This document shows positions 34,801 to 42,220 of a stretch of 64,000 nucleotides of DNA, piece by piece. The stretch comes from Sipunculus nudus (lineage: Eukaryota; Annelida; Sipuncula; Golfingiida; Sipunculidae), in the NCBI GenBank assembly GCA_026874595.1, contig CM049312.1:77347429-77411428 (forward strand). The letters are read 5' to 3'. Under the pieces are notes generated by a model. That model made no database searches and was not told where the DNA came from. It saw only the letters and a program-made list of their open reading frames with translations. Made by a program: the position numbers and the translations under genes. Position 1 is the stretch's first letter; each line of letters begins with the position of its first letter.

Positions 34801-37272
34801 CATAGCACTGTTTGTTCACTCTTTATGGTTGGCTTTGTAATGTAAGAATACTATTAAAAACGCTGCATGTTTTACACTTATTTCATCAGGAAGGTGTGTT
34901 TATGTAGATAGAATCATGAATTGAATTTTCAGAATCATGAATTGAATTAACAGGATATACATTTTTAATTAGATCATGGATAAAGGGCTTTTGTTTAAAA
35001 AAAAGCGAAAGTATTTTTGTTGTCTAGAAGGCAGCTTTGTAGTTCTTAGGTGTTTGACTTCAGAGCAGAAATTATATTTATTTCAGACTTCTTCCAAGGC
35101 CAGCAGATAAAATGTTAAAATCTCAATAGAACATTATAGATTTGCACCAGTGTATTTGATTATGAATGTAAATGTAAACGACCTTAGAAAAATACTGGAA
35201 ATTCAGTAATTAGAAGAATGACACAAATACCTCACCTGCTTGTTTGTTTACGAGTATTTAAACAATCAGTGCTATATTACATTATTGCAGGTATGTATTC
35301 ACTTTTACCTCATTTCATATTTTTAATTGTTTTATAAATGTTTATTACAATTTAAACATAGCGACAGCCTGTCACCCCAAACGTCGATTTTAGATGAGCT
35401 GAAAAACGCCCGGCCCTATCAGTATCAGTTTATTTCAGAAGGCCTGAGTGTCATGTTGTCATAGCTGTTTTAAACAGAGCCCAGTAGAAGATCAGGCTAT
35501 GCCTGAACATGTCACCATGTATAAATATTTGCTAATAAATTAAGAAATAATAAATAACTATGGCTTATGACTTCTGGATTATTCCCAGCCCCATGCATAT
35601 AAAAACCTGAAATTCAAAAATCAAATTATCAAATCTTTCTAATCATGTTTACCTTCATTCTCCTTCAACAGACTTGGAAACCAGCAGCCTATATTGACCC
35701 ATCCTTCAAAATGGAAGAAAACATTTTCATTTCCTGTAGTGTTTTGTTGTTTCATAGCAGGAGGACCTTAGTCTCTTTTATTGCAAGTAGTGTACTGTTG
35801 ATAGATAAATGTAAGATTTTCATTAGGAACCCTTTTTAAAAGGGTTAAAGAAGATAAATCTAATTGGGTACAGATTTACTAACATATGAAGCTGTCACAA
35901 AGTGCTTGAGATCTAAGAAATAATTCCTTTGACTAATCTCTTTGGTCACCAGGTGCTCAGCTGGCCAAATAATGCACAGATGTGGTATGTCTGTGCGTTG
36001 GACACAGTTAAGTAATCTGTTGTTTACACACACAGCAGCACCTTTGGGATCAGCAATGTCATGGCTTATACAAAGGCATTTGAAAATGAGGAAATTGCCC
36101 CTGAAAATGATGAAGTATTATACTGAAGCCACTGATCCTGTTGCAAAAAAAGGTTAAATAATGCATGTGTATAGATCTCACATAGCTCTTTATCATACGC
36201 AAAATTGGATAAGCCACCTGCCACCATTTTTGCACAAGTCCTTCTGTTCGTCTGCTGTGGGATAAAATCACTCATATCTCGGCAGTTGTTTGACATATCT
36301 GCATAAAATTTGGCAGGTTTACACATCCTGGACAGCTTTCTTGATTTTTATGACAGGTGGCACCACCTACATTCTAGTTTAGCTGCAGACATCCAAGCTC
36401 ATATCTCGGGAACCGTTTGACTGATTGTGCCAAAATTTTGCATGTGTATAGATCTCACATAGCTCTTTATCATACACAAAACTGGAGGGGCCACCTGCCA
36501 CCATTTTTGCACAAGTCCTTCTGTTTGTCTGCTGTGGGATAAAATCACTCATATACATGTAGTGGTTTGACTTATCTGCCTAAAATTTTGCATATGTATA
36601 CAACTTGGACAGCATTCTGGATTTTGTGGTAGGTGGCTCAACCTACATACAAATTTCGGCTGCAGACATCCATGCTAATATGCAACACACCTCACTCTAT
36701 TTCCCCTTGCCACTCAATCCATGCCTCACTTCACCCGTTCCGCTCTGATTTTGGCGGATACACATAGTTGCTTGTTGACTACCAGTATTCTAGTTTGGAT
36801 ACATAATATGTGGGTAATCCAGAAATGGATGATAAATTTCTATATATTCCCCATTTGGGATTTTTACAATTTTTTTTGGCTTGTTAAATAAAGAGATGAT
36901 GATTATATAAGATTAATGCTTTGTTTCTCTCTTTTTGTATCCTTCTGTTCTTTTTAATAGTAAAACTGTGTTTCCATGTGCTCATAAAAACACCAAGGTT
37001 ACTAAATCATATCTGCAATTTTTCATGCATATACAATTTTTCATCATATACATGCACATGGAAATATAGCTTAACAATAACTTCATTTACAGTATGATCT
37101 TGAAGCCTTAAAACATGTTCTAACAAAGTCCTTTTTAAACCTCTTGAGTTTATCCTGTGATTTCATTTTTCAGATCGCAGCAGCGAGCAGGATACCAGGA
37201 GTAACTCCTGCAGCCATAGTAACGCTCCTAAAATTTGTGAAGAAAAGACACACGGTCGAATATGCTTCTTGA
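3000..37272 (+). CDS. MTO1: MTO1, mitochondrial tRNA 5-taurinomethyluridine synthase subunit, 3' part (8 exons)
   Basis: This is the C-terminal 327 residues of a GidA/MnmG-family protein, spliced from 3000-3116, 4176-4306, 5546-5750, 8443-8605, 11222-11340, 14384-14480, 15075-15129 and 37174-37272. All introns are GT-AG and phases agree at every junction. MTO1 is a FAD-dependent mitochondrial enzyme that acts with the GTPase GTPBP3 to modify the wobble uridine (U34) of certain mitochondrial tRNAs. Visible family marks are [17 protein letters not shown] across exons 2/3 (the second GidA signature), [14 protein letters not shown] in exon 3, and the C-terminal helical module with [10 protein letters not shown] in the last exon. 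The N-terminal FAD-binding part lies upstream of the window. The protein stops 10 residues after FVKK, without the longer tail I recall for the human protein. Last intron is about 22 kb, against 0.6-3 kb for the others. Confidence 0.97.
3117..3860 (+). other. MTO1 intron, unique part
   Basis: Intronic sequence between the exon ending at 3116 and the acceptor minisatellite. I see no gene or clear repeat in it. Confidence 0.6.
3861..4180 (+). repeat. 20-bp minisatellite built from the splice acceptor, 16 copies
   Basis: Sixteen head-to-tail 20-bp units, each a variant of GTCTTAATCTTACAGGTGAT. The last unit (4161-4180) carries the functional acceptor TCTTACAG|GT of the exon at 4176. The other 15 units each place an almost identical TTACAG upstream. 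Each unit also has a CAG|GTGATG donor-like motif and many contain CTTAAT, which resembles a branch point. All differences are single-base substitutions; the spacing is exactly 20 throughout. Confidence 0.97.
4176..4306 (+). CDS. MTO1: MTO1 exon with GidA signature 2
   Basis: The acceptor TTACAG ends at 4175 in the last minisatellite unit; the donor is CAA|GTTAGT. It is 131 nt, starts in phase 1 and ends on a codon boundary. It encodes [13 protein letters not shown] followed by [18 protein letters not shown], the conserved GidA/MTO1 motif that continues into the next exon. Confidence 0.97.
4375..4530 (-). repeat. Dispersed repeat fragment (copy at about 38858-38950)
   Basis: It resembles 38858-38950: both contain an AGGGATAAGCRTCTGWGAC core and a nearby GGATC motif. 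Translated on the minus strand the two share a DAYPYVP / DAYPFVP stretch. This suggests an old interspersed repeat, perhaps with a coding origin. The family is not identified. Confidence 0.45.
4738..5053. repeat. Minisatellite of about 33 bp, about 9 diverged copies
   Basis: The repeated motif is CTAGACAACTCTTCTATAA followed by CTAGACAACTAAAT, with substitutions and small indels between copies. It lies in the MTO1 intron 4307-5545. Confidence 0.9.
5170..5231. repeat. 31-bp direct duplication
   Basis: Two adjacent identical 31-bp copies (5170 and 5201) containing AAAGCCAAGAGCTCTGTGC. It is a recent local duplication in the intron. Confidence 0.9.
5546..5750 (+). CDS. MTO1: MTO1 exon, [14 protein letters not shown] core
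   Basis: The acceptor TTCTGAAG ends at 5545 and the donor AAAG|GTACCA follows 5750. It is 205 nt, begins in phase 0 and ends after the first base of a glycine codon. It encodes [12 protein letters not shown], then [15 protein letters not shown] and [20 protein letters not shown], the most conserved block of the GidA/MTO1 family. Confidence 0.98.
5824..6000. mobile_element. Tc1/mariner-type MITE with TA target duplication
   Basis: A 177-bp element begins CAGTGGAACCTGT and ends ACAGGTTTCACTG, which are terminal inverted repeats with one mismatch. It is flanked on both sides by TA (5822-5823 and 6001-6002). It has no coding capacity, so any movement depended on a transposase from elsewhere. The internal sequence carries several degenerate AAGACCAC motifs. 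Confidence 0.85.
6297..7812 (+). mobile_element. Pearl/Helentron-like non-autonomous element, copy 1 (interrupted)
   Basis: The 5' part has ATGCCCCCGCC and a CCAC-AAA-GTGG hairpin; the 3' part has the perfect inverse GGCGGGGGCAT. It then ends in a hairpin GTGTCG-TTC-CGACAC, then AT, then CTAG. The core has monomers of about 180 bp (for example at about 6390 and 6570, and again from about 7430). Subterminal inverted repeats, a tandem core and a 3' hairpin fit pearl/HINE-type elements described in bivalves. The core is interrupted by another repeat at about 6752-7430. Confidence 0.75.
6752..7430 (+). mobile_element. Second repeat family nested in the pearl-like element
   Basis: It interrupts the 180-bp core monomers. 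It begins TTAGCTCTCAGCTCATAAGC, has a TGTCCGTCTGTCC-rich stretch, and carries two internal copies of a unit containing CAAGTTCRRAGATGGGTGAYCTTGAC (about 6952 and 7256). Reading frames across it are fortuitous. Its ends are uncertain. Confidence 0.55.
7813..8442 (+). other. MTO1 intron, nothing else recognised
   Basis: AT-rich sequence between the pearl-like element and the exon at 8443. I see no gene. Confidence 0.4.
8443..8605 (+). CDS. MTO1: MTO1 exon
   Basis: The acceptor ATTCTAG ends at 8442 and the donor AAAAG|GTCTGA follows 8605. It is 163 nt with the reading [12 protein letters not shown] ... [11 protein letters not shown] ... [10 protein letters not shown]. It starts in phase 1 and ends after two bases of a serine codon. 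This is the start of the C-terminal helical region. Confidence 0.95.
8606..10699 (+). other. MTO1 intron with A-rich and purine-rich stretches
   Basis: AT-rich intronic sequence. 9569-9581 and 9926-9980 are A-rich; 10077-10200 is purine-rich. Sequences around 9460-9510 and 10106-10160 look weakly alike but I could not define a repeat. No gene is visible. Confidence 0.35.
10700..11098. mobile_element. MITE, 399 bp, TIR AAGCTGTGTTTCCAT
   Basis: It begins AAGCTGTGTTTCCAT and ends ATGGAAACACAGCTT, perfect inverted ends that continue imperfectly (ATCCGTAAA / TTTACGGAT). It is flanked by TA (10698-10699 and 11099-11100). It holds no transposase frame. Related ends occur at 36961-37073. Confidence 0.8.
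11222..11340 (+). CDS. MTO1: MTO1 exon
   Basis: The acceptor ATTGTAG ends at 11221 and the donor G|GTGAGT follows 11340. It is 119 nt and completes a serine codon, then reads [15 protein letters not shown] and ends ARIEIE plus the first base of an alanine codon. It belongs to the GidA-associated C-terminal domain. Confidence 0.95.
11475..11765. repeat. Minisatellite of about 16 bp, TCTCTACAACAGACCC, about 18 copies
   Basis: Head-to-tail copies of TCTCTACAACAGACCC with variants such as CACTACAACAGACCC and TTCTTCAACAG. It begins about 135 bp after the donor of the exon ending at 11340. Confidence 0.93.
11766..12950 (+). other. MTO1 intron, nothing firm
   Basis: Intronic sequence with a TGTGTATGTG-type stretch near 12774-12806. 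I see no exon or defined element. Confidence 0.35.
12951..13935 (+). mobile_element. Family GAACCTGTGAG element, diverged copy
   Basis: The 5' end has GTGAACCAATGAGCTTTTGCGATGG and the 3' end has GCACAGGTTTGCAGTAGGCCTGC. Internal segments such as GGAGCTAGCAGCACCAAATTTTA and AATTAGTCAC are shared with 21214-22178 and 27107-29716. It has no coding capacity and is the most diverged of the three copies. Confidence 0.65.
14384..14480 (+). CDS. MTO1: MTO1 exon
   Basis: The acceptor TTTGTAG ends at 14383 and the donor GG|GTAGGT follows 14480. It is 97 nt: after an alanine codon completed from the previous exon it reads [16 protein letters not shown]... and ends PDNLDYK plus two bases of a glycine codon. 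It matches the tyrosine/glutamate-rich helix and LDY motif of the GidA C-terminal module. Confidence 0.96.
14936..15010 (+). repeat. Fragment of the TTTTAGCTCAGCTGAC family
   Basis: A short 5'-end-like piece (GTTTTAGCTCAGCTGACTGT) with a nearby CATCCGTCCTGCTGTC stretch, within the intron 14481-15074. Only the first part of the family is recognisable. Confidence 0.5.
15075..15129 (+). CDS. MTO1: MTO1 exon (penultimate)
   Basis: The acceptor TTTTCTAG ends at 15074 and the donor ACA|GTAAGT follows 15129. It is 55 nt, completes a glycine codon and reads [18 protein letters not shown]. It precedes the IPG-containing last exon; the following intron is about 22 kb. Confidence 0.95.
15742..17260 (+). 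repeat. Diverged tandem duplication of a block of about 0.85 kb
   Basis: Block A (about 15742-16570) and block B (about 16600-17260) share several segments in the same order at an offset of about 850. Examples are TTTTCAGGAGGCG, CAAAAGGAAGTAAA, TTTCCATGATAACAATGG against TTTTCATGATAACCACGG, and ACACGAGTTCACC against ACACGGGTTCACC. Block A also has a 15-base G run (16189-16203). No coding function is evident. Confidence 0.7.
17261..18112 (+). other. MTO1 intron, nothing firm
   Basis: AT-rich sequence with a short CA/TA-rich stretch near 17848-17875. No gene or defined element. Confidence 0.35.
18113..20620 (+). mobile_element. Family TTTTTAGCTCAGCTGAC element, near full length
   Basis: It starts TTTTTAGCTCAGCTGACTAT, followed by a GTCCGTC-rich stretch and CTGGCACGTTTTGAAACCGT. 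It ends CAGCTGAGCACAGTAAC, then the palindrome ACCCATGGGT, then CCCTTGTT. TCAGCTGA near both ends forms inverted repeats. It has no coding capacity. Related 5' or 3' ends occur near 14936, 24682, 32848, 40657, 46325-47366 and 48241. It holds C runs at 18960-18971, 19775-19794 and 20141-20156. Confidence 0.65.
20141..20186. repeat. Compound microsatellite C16, (AC)n, (ACC)n
   Basis: Sixteen C are followed by AC repeats and then ACC repeats inside the preceding element. Confidence 0.95.
20621..21213 (+). other. MTO1 intron, nothing firm
   Basis: A 120-codon frame at 20750-21112 has no recognisable domain or splice context and is probably chance. Confidence 0.35.
21214..22178 (+). mobile_element. 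Family GAACCTGTGAG element, copy 2
   Basis: The 5' end is AACGAACCTGTGAATTTATGC and the 3' end is GCACAGGTCAGCATTAGGCC followed by TGTAGGCCTTGTG. The interior (CAGAGCTAGCAGCTCCAAATT, then AAAATCTTCTTCTCC) matches the copies at 12951 and 27107. It is non-coding. Confidence 0.7.
22185..23030. mobile_element. Foldback-like element with arms of about 90-100 bp
   Basis: The left arm (about 22190-22300) and the reverse complement of the right arm (about 22905-23025) share CTGTTTATAACATGTGGGGG against ATGTTTATAATATGTGGGGG, ATTCAACAAGG, and AGTAAGGTTAG against AGTCAGGTAAG. The centre is AT-rich with a (TA)n run at 22859-22894. It looks like a non-autonomous inverted-repeat element with no coding potential. 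Confidence 0.6.
22859..22894. repeat. (TA)18 microsatellite
   Basis: Uninterrupted AT dinucleotides. Confidence 0.98.
23031..24681 (+). other. MTO1 intron, nothing recognised
   Basis: AT-rich sequence without a supported gene, element end or tandem repeat. Confidence 0.35.
24682..27106 (+). mobile_element. Family TTTTTAGCTCAGCTGAC element, copy with two core units
   Basis: It starts CTTTTTAGCTCAGCTGACTA, then GTCTGTCCGTCC and CTGGCACGTTTTGAAACCGT. Two core units, offset by about 690-700 bp (about 24790 and 25488), share AAAATTTKGCAT, GTTAGMTGTCCCC and TTAAATTTTGCCCAACTTTGACCATGGCA-type segments. Its own 3' end is not seen before the next element; it may be the terminus at 32848-32881 (see findings). 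Confidence 0.6.
27107..29716 (+). mobile_element. Family GAACCTGTGAG element, long copy with tandem core
   Basis: The 5' end is TTAGCGAACCTGTGAGCTTA and the 3' end is GCACAGGTTCGCATTAGGCC then TGTAGGCCTTGTTA. CGAACCTGTG and CACAGGTTCG are perfect subterminal inverted repeats, and AGGCCT-GT-AGGCCT can form a terminal hairpin. The core holds about four tandem units of roughly 180 bp between about 27690 and 28330, each with GGTCTCAGTTCAGTGACTTT and GGGAAGCTGAATTTAGTCAT. A minisatellite lies at 29020-29240. It is non-coding. Confidence 0.75.
29020..29240. repeat. Compound minisatellite in element
   Basis: Four copies of a GCATGTGATCACCTCATGG-type unit (about 29073-29163) are flanked by several copies of a unit of about 32 bp with GAGTTCAMTCAGTGCAGCCAG. 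Confidence 0.85.
29865..32831 (+). mobile_element. Pearl/Helentron-like element, copy 2, with amplified core
   Basis: It has the same termini as 6297-7812: ATGCCCCCGCC at the 5' end, GGCGGGGGCAT at the 3' end, then the imperfect hairpin GTGTCG-TTC-TGACAC and CTAG at 32828-32831. The core has about 15 monomers of 160-182 bp, each with TGCAGATATTGGCCTGATTT and TTTCATGACAAATACAC motifs. From about 30135 to 32252, groups of four monomers repeat as three 706-bp blocks with no difference I could see. No coding capacity. Confidence 0.8.
32832..32881 (+). repeat. 3' terminus of a TTTTTAGCTCAGCTGAC-family element
   Basis: CAGCTGAGTGCCATGACCC, then ATGGGTCCCTTGTTT, equals the 3' end seen at 20589-20620. 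It sits immediately after the end of the pearl-like element, so that element probably inserted just inside this terminus. Confidence 0.65.
32882..33885 (+). other. MTO1 intron, nothing recognised
   Basis: AT-rich intronic sequence. I see no exon, element end or tandem repeat. Confidence 0.35.
33886..34130 (+). repeat. Pyrimidine-rich minisatellite with acceptor-like units
   Basis: Several diverged units of roughly 40 bp have TTACTTTTTCCTTCAG followed by TTTTCCTA. Each unit resembles a polypyrimidine tract plus AG on the sense strand of MTO1, about 3 kb before the last exon. Confidence 0.75.
34131..36160 (+). other. MTO1 intron, nothing recognised
   Basis: AT-rich sequence. Splice-like motifs occur near 35670 but no reading frame there matches MTO1 or another family I recognise. 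Confidence 0.35.
36161..36790 (+). repeat. Dispersed repeat with 277-bp tandem core, two copies
   Basis: GCATGTGTATAGATCTCACA occurs at 36163 and again at 36440, each followed by CATAGCTCTTTATCATAC and CACCTGCCACCATTTTTGC. The end has TTGGCGGATACACATAGTTG. The architecture (tandem core, no coding) resembles the other long families here but the ends are not defined. Confidence 0.65.
36961..37075. mobile_element. Short MITE with ends like 10700-11098
   Basis: It begins TAAAACTGTGTTTCCATGTG and ends CACATGGAAATATAGCTTA, imperfect inverted repeats related to those of the 399-bp MITE. It lies about 100 bp before the last MTO1 exon. Confidence 0.55.
37174..37272 (+). CDS. MTO1: MTO1 terminal exon
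   Basis: The acceptor CATTTTTCAG ends at 37173. The 99-nt frame reads [18 protein letters not shown], then [14 protein letters not shown] and TGA (37270-37272). [10 protein letters not shown] is the hallmark of the GidA/MTO1 C-terminus, which in bacterial MnmG contacts the partner GTPase MnmE. The tail after FVKK is short. Confidence 0.97.
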   Translation: MAAASRIPGVTPAAIVTLLKFVKKRHTVEYAS

Positions 37273-38175
37273 CCCTTCAGTTCCTGCACCAGAGGCAGTT
37301 CAAGAAAATGAAGAAATATTGAATTTCAAAGAAGAAAACATTGAAAAGTTGTTATGGTGAAACAGTTGGGGTGCTCACTCGGTCTTCAAACCATGTTGAA
37401 TCAGTCTCTCTCAGTCATCTAAGGGACTTGTTGTAAACCATAATCTGTTCTACCAGTAGGTGCCCATTGAAACTGTGCAATTATTATCTTGAACTGAACT
37501 AGTATTATGCAGTTTGAAACTAAAGCTGATAAGGAACTAAACCCCTAATATGAGATGTAAAACTTCATAGTAAAAAGCAAGATTTTTATTATGCAACCTT
37601 CTGTTTCTTCTTTATCTTTTAGGCAAATTACATCTCTCATTGGTTAACAGCCTCACTTTGACAGTTACATATTTTGAATATTTATGACACTCAACAACCA
37701 ATCAGCAGCTTTTAAATGTAGTCGTTATAGCATGTGACCAGTGACCTTGGCCTTCATCAGTTTGGTTGAGATGTTGTGAAAAATAGACTGTTTTCTCAGA
37801 TACTGATTTTAATTAATTACTCTAATAATTTACAAGGAACGGTCTTGATTTCATTCTAGTTAAATAGACCTATATGCCTAATTCCTACATTGCAGCTTAC
37901 TTTCTTGATCTGATATGTGAGTTTAAGAAATGGTTAACAAATTTAAATGGATGTCCCACTGTGGGACAGACTGGAGGCTCACATAGATAAGGGCAGGCGA
38001 AAGAGGATGTGACTCAGTTTTTTTTCTGAGAAATGAGAAACACTGCAGTTTTACTTGACTTTACACTATGAATGTCTCAGGGAGGTTTTAGCTTTACTTC
38101 AGAGAGTGATATTTCATATTCGAATTCATAATGGTATTATTTAAAATATGTATGAATAAATGTGGCTTCTAATAT
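37273..38175 (+). other. MTO1 3' UTR
   Basis: Sequence after the stop up to the AATAAA at 38155-38160, with cleavage expected 10-30 bases later. There is no other gene in it. The exact end is inferred. Confidence 0.6.
38155..38160 (+). terminator. Polyadenylation signal AATAAA
   Basis: A canonical hexamer 883 bases after the MTO1 stop codon, followed by a T-rich stretch (TTTAATTCTTTTC) from about 38183. Other AATAAA-like sites closer to the stop were not seen. Confidence 0.55.
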
Positions 38176-38731
38176 TGTATACGTTTAATTCTTTTCATAA
38201 TGATAACTTCCTTAATAATCTGCTGCTTGGTTTCACGTGAAGTGTGCACTGAGCCTGCACGTTGAAGATGTACTGAGTACGTATACAAGTATGCAAACTG
38301 GCAGTGACATCTGGTGGTGGGTCTATAAACCAACTTGGGCCACCATTGGAAGTTTGTATGTAAAAAGCTTGAATCCAGGAAGTTCATGACAATGTTAAAA
38401 CTTAATTTATTATAAATGTTTGTGCTGATAAACGTTTCCCAACAAACTGGCGACACCTGTTGGTGAAAACTGACCCTAAATATCTAGATCCATTATTTTT
38501 TTAATTTGTTATATTTGTTATATACCTCAAGTGAAAAATGGTTGAAAAACAAATGACTCGATGGTTCTGACGCTGGGTTTACTACAATGACATTATGGCC
38601 TAACATTCAAAACCAGTTACCTGTTTTCTCCAAACTTTGCAGGGGTGGATTGAAATGTTTGATATTTGTAAGTCTCAAAAATAGCCATAATTATTACAGC
38701 CCTAACTCTAAAAAAGAATTGAGAGAACGGT

Positions 38732-38733
<2 letters not shown>
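38176..38733. other. Intergenic, nothing recognised
   Basis: No supported gene or repeat. Confidence 0.35.
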
Positions 38734-38795
<62 letters not shown>

Positions 38796-38812
38796 ATATA
38801 ATATATATGTAA

Positions 38813-38857
<45 letters not shown>
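38734..38857. repeat. Two (TA)n tracts
   Basis: TA runs at about 38734-38792 and 38814-38857, separated by an imperfect TA-rich spacer. Confidence 0.97.
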
Positions 38858-38858
<1 letters not shown>

Positions 38859-38950
38859 AGGTGTTCAGGAACGAAGGGATAAGCGTCTGTGACACTCAAA
38901 ATATCCTCCGGATGCTTGGATCTTTGGATCCAAGGGTCCAATCAGATACA
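38858..38950 (-). repeat. Dispersed repeat fragment (copy at 4375-4530)
   Basis: It has GAAGGGATAAGCGTCTGTGAC and GGATCTTTGGATCCAAGGGT, related to the fragment in the MTO1 intron. The TA microsatellite abuts it directly. Confidence 0.45.
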
Positions 38951-40656
38951 CACATTTCTGGCAGTAGGACCGAGACGATCAAGCAGGTTCCTGTAGATGT
39001 AACTGACCATTCTCAACTCTCCCAAACAAACTAGTCACTTGTGTAAACACTCAGCTGTAAATAACAAGTGACCCTTAATATTTCACTGTAACCAGATCAT
39101 CGTAAAATTGTCACAATTTATAATCATATTACGTTACGATAATTATGTAACCCAAATGTTAAAATGATTAATTTTTACACAAACCTCTAAACCTCGACTC
39201 AAAGCACCGCCGTTTGGAAAGCTCCGAATTTCGATATGACCTTCCAAACCTTTGCCTGCCCGGACCCTCAGATTTTCTTCCTACTGAAGCCCTCCTTGTA
39301 AAAGGCACTATGTCCTGATGGTATATAGCAACCTTGACAATAGCTGATAGGAGCTAAAGCTTTGACAGGACTAGGACCTGTCAGTCTCAAAATTGCCATA
39401 AACATAACATGCATAGCAAATTGCAAGGGAAATATTATATGGCATGACGTTGATGCTTTTGAATGAATATATGTACGCATAATGGGACGATTGTAATGGA
39501 GTTTCGATGTTAAACATTATAAATTATTATAAATATTGAATACTTCTTTGGCTAAATCTTGTCTAAACTTTGCAGGATTACTGAAATATCGTACTTGTTA
39601 ATTTTATGGATTTAGACAATGTTACTGAATATGCTGCGAGTCTCTTGTAAAGTCAGTCTCAAAATACAAGTTGATTTAATTTTGAGCCTTGGGTTTTGTC
39701 ACTTTATTTTGTTGAATATATGTCTGAAACTTTTGTCCTTCCATTTGGACTTCAGTGTTTCCGTCTTACGTTTGAGTAGCATTATGCGTCTTAGAAAATC
39801 CATGGAAAATCTTAATATTTGAAACCTTTTAATGTTAGCAGGGGAAAGAGGATAGGAAGAACTTTTGAAATTATCCCTGCTGGGTCGCTGGGACAAGTAT
39901 AACTATCTCAGACAATTTTCTTGTGGCGTCTTCTAGATATGAACGAACCTTTGATAAACAAGTACTCACTAAGACGTGTGAAGTTCATTCATTTAAGCTT
40001 CCGATGCTAATGGAATAAGGCTATATCTTGTTATGTACGACAAAAACGCTCTTGATGTTCAGCGACATGTTGTATTCTTACCATAAACGGTTTAGTTGTG
40101 TCAATTATTTCCTTTTTTTTTAGTAAATAACAACTTGGATCATATTTAAGTTCGCTGAAGTGTATATACTGCAGTGGAGGATCCGGGGGGGGGGGGGGGG
40201 GGGGGTTGAGCTGTTACATCTCTCATTTTATCTATATCTTTTCCCAGTTATTAGTAATTAAATTTAATTTTTTATATCCGTTTTATTCACTAACAATAAA
40301 ATTATTTATTTATCCACAGTTTATAACGTTCTAATTCATAAGTTGAGGATATTAATGAACAGCACAGTGATAAAGATGGCATCCAAATGTTTCTATACTG
40401 AGGGAGGGAAGTCTTTCCGTTATTACACTCATCGGGGTCATAACACAGAGGGGGACACCTGCTACCATACCCTCCCCGGTGTACCTGTTATTAGCTTTAC
40501 ACATGAACATGGCTTTATATTTCATTGATATAGGTCAAAAAATTTTAAAAAATTAAAAAAATTATATTTGTCATAAGCTTAAAATATATTACTCAAAAGA
40601 TATAATAAATAAATATGTGTACAAAAATTAAGAAAAAATCGTACACTAAAATCATT
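38951..40656. other. Intergenic, nothing firm; G21 run at 40185-40205
   Basis: No gene-like frame. A 21-base G homopolymer is the only marked feature. Confidence 0.4.
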
Positions 40657-42160
40657 TTTAGTTCAGCTGACTATAAGTCATTTAGCTCAGCTGACAATTC
40701 GTCATCATGGTCCAATGTCCGTTGTTCAGCCGACCGGCCGTTAACAGGGCACGTTTTGAAACCATTAGGCCTCCGAATAAAACAATCGACATGGAATTAG
40801 ATGTCCCTAAGTTCTCTTACCAAACCCAAAGCTGGCTCACTGCGATTTTTTTCATTCGAGAAATTCAGGAAAAACCTCCGCTTTCCAGTAAAAACCTAAT
40901 ATTACATTTCAAAACCGCCCACTATAAAAACCGCTCTTGTTAATCTATTCATGTTTGATATAACCCTTCTTGCATATATTTCTTATGTACACGCCAGGAA
41001 TTAAATCAATCTTGCGTAAATATTTGAAGTAAGGGGCTCAAACATAATGCATCCTGCAGTGAAAAATCAGGAATTATATTTACTTACCTAACAAGATGTC
41101 TGTTGAAGCCAGAGAATTCCCCCCCCCCCCAAAGTATATAACTTTACTGTAATCAAGATTCAGTTGTACAGCAGATCAGAAGTTTGTAAAAAGTTATTAG
41201 CATTATTGTAAAATCATTACCTTGACTTTGGCTCAATTTAGCCATTGCACATTTTTCCTACAAGGACTATTGATTTATTTTTTCACAGTCCGTATTAATA
41301 AGGATTTAAATTTTTAAAATGTGAAATCTGAAAATAAAAGTTCAACAATTGGGCTAGAAATTGAATTTTTATTTTCTCCTGCATTGTCAAGCCCAAGGGA
41401 GTCCACTTCTGTTCACTTCAGCCCTGTATTTTCCTAACTGTAAAGCTGTTTCCACTCCAATGTACAAATCTTAACTTGAGATAGTAAATCAAGGAGGTAT
41501 CAAGATGTAATGTTCACTGAAATTATTTTTATACTACTTTTAACAAATTAAAATATAATTAAACCCATCAGTATGTATAATGTCATAATATATGTGCCAA
41601 ATTATTGATAAATGTTGCAATTTGGAGTCGTGAATTCTGAATAAAGTTATGTTTTCAGATATTTATTATTTCGCAAATTTATAAAATATATATATTCTTG
41701 TGATAAAATTATGCATAATGAGATGCTGTATGAGCTAAATAAGGGAAAATTATGATGCAATTTAGAATAGTGAATCAAATTATATATTCAACCAAGTTCT
41801 TTGATGAGTTGGAAAACTGGTGACCTTGACCTGGATCGTCAAGGACAAATCAGTCGGAACAGAAATTTTTTGTGAACGCTTTAACTTTTGAACCACTCAG
41901 TATATTTAGGGTATATTTTAGTGAACTGTTTCTACCAAAATCTCGGAAGTATTCAAACCCCGGTCACCTTTAACAAAATCATTTGTAAATGCTGTGACTT
42001 TTGAAGTAGTCGGTAGTTTATTCCTCAAATTTGGAAATGTGAGGCCCATAGGGAGGGGAGACATATTTTTTTTGTATTGCAAAAACGACCTCGTGCTGGT
42101 TGGACTGACCCATTTAAAGGCTACCCCCAGTCCTGGTGCTCAAAGCAGGGGGCCTTCACT
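40657..42160 (+). mobile_element. Family TTTTTAGCTCAGCTGAC element, 5' part
   Basis: TTTTAGTTCAGCTGACTATA, with a second TTTAGCTCAGCTGAC a few bases later, then GGGCACGTTTTGAAACCATT and GATGTCCCTAAG, as in the copies at 18113 and 24682. The 3' terminus is not seen nearby. A C12 run lies at 41119-41130. Confidence 0.55.
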
Positions 42161-42220
42161 TCTCTGGTGGTTGGGGGCCCACATGTGGTCGTCACTTGGT
42201 TAATTCATGTTGACGTGATA

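Noticed and set aside
35670-35720. Possible extra MTO1 exon after CTTCAACAG
   Set aside because: The reading does not match the MTO1 family, and exons 15075-15129 and 37174-37272 join in phase without it.
38617-38941. Minus-strand frames over 38.6-38.9 kb
   Set aside because: Mostly (TA)n translated as alternating Ile-Tyr; the non-repeat part belongs to a dispersed repeat.
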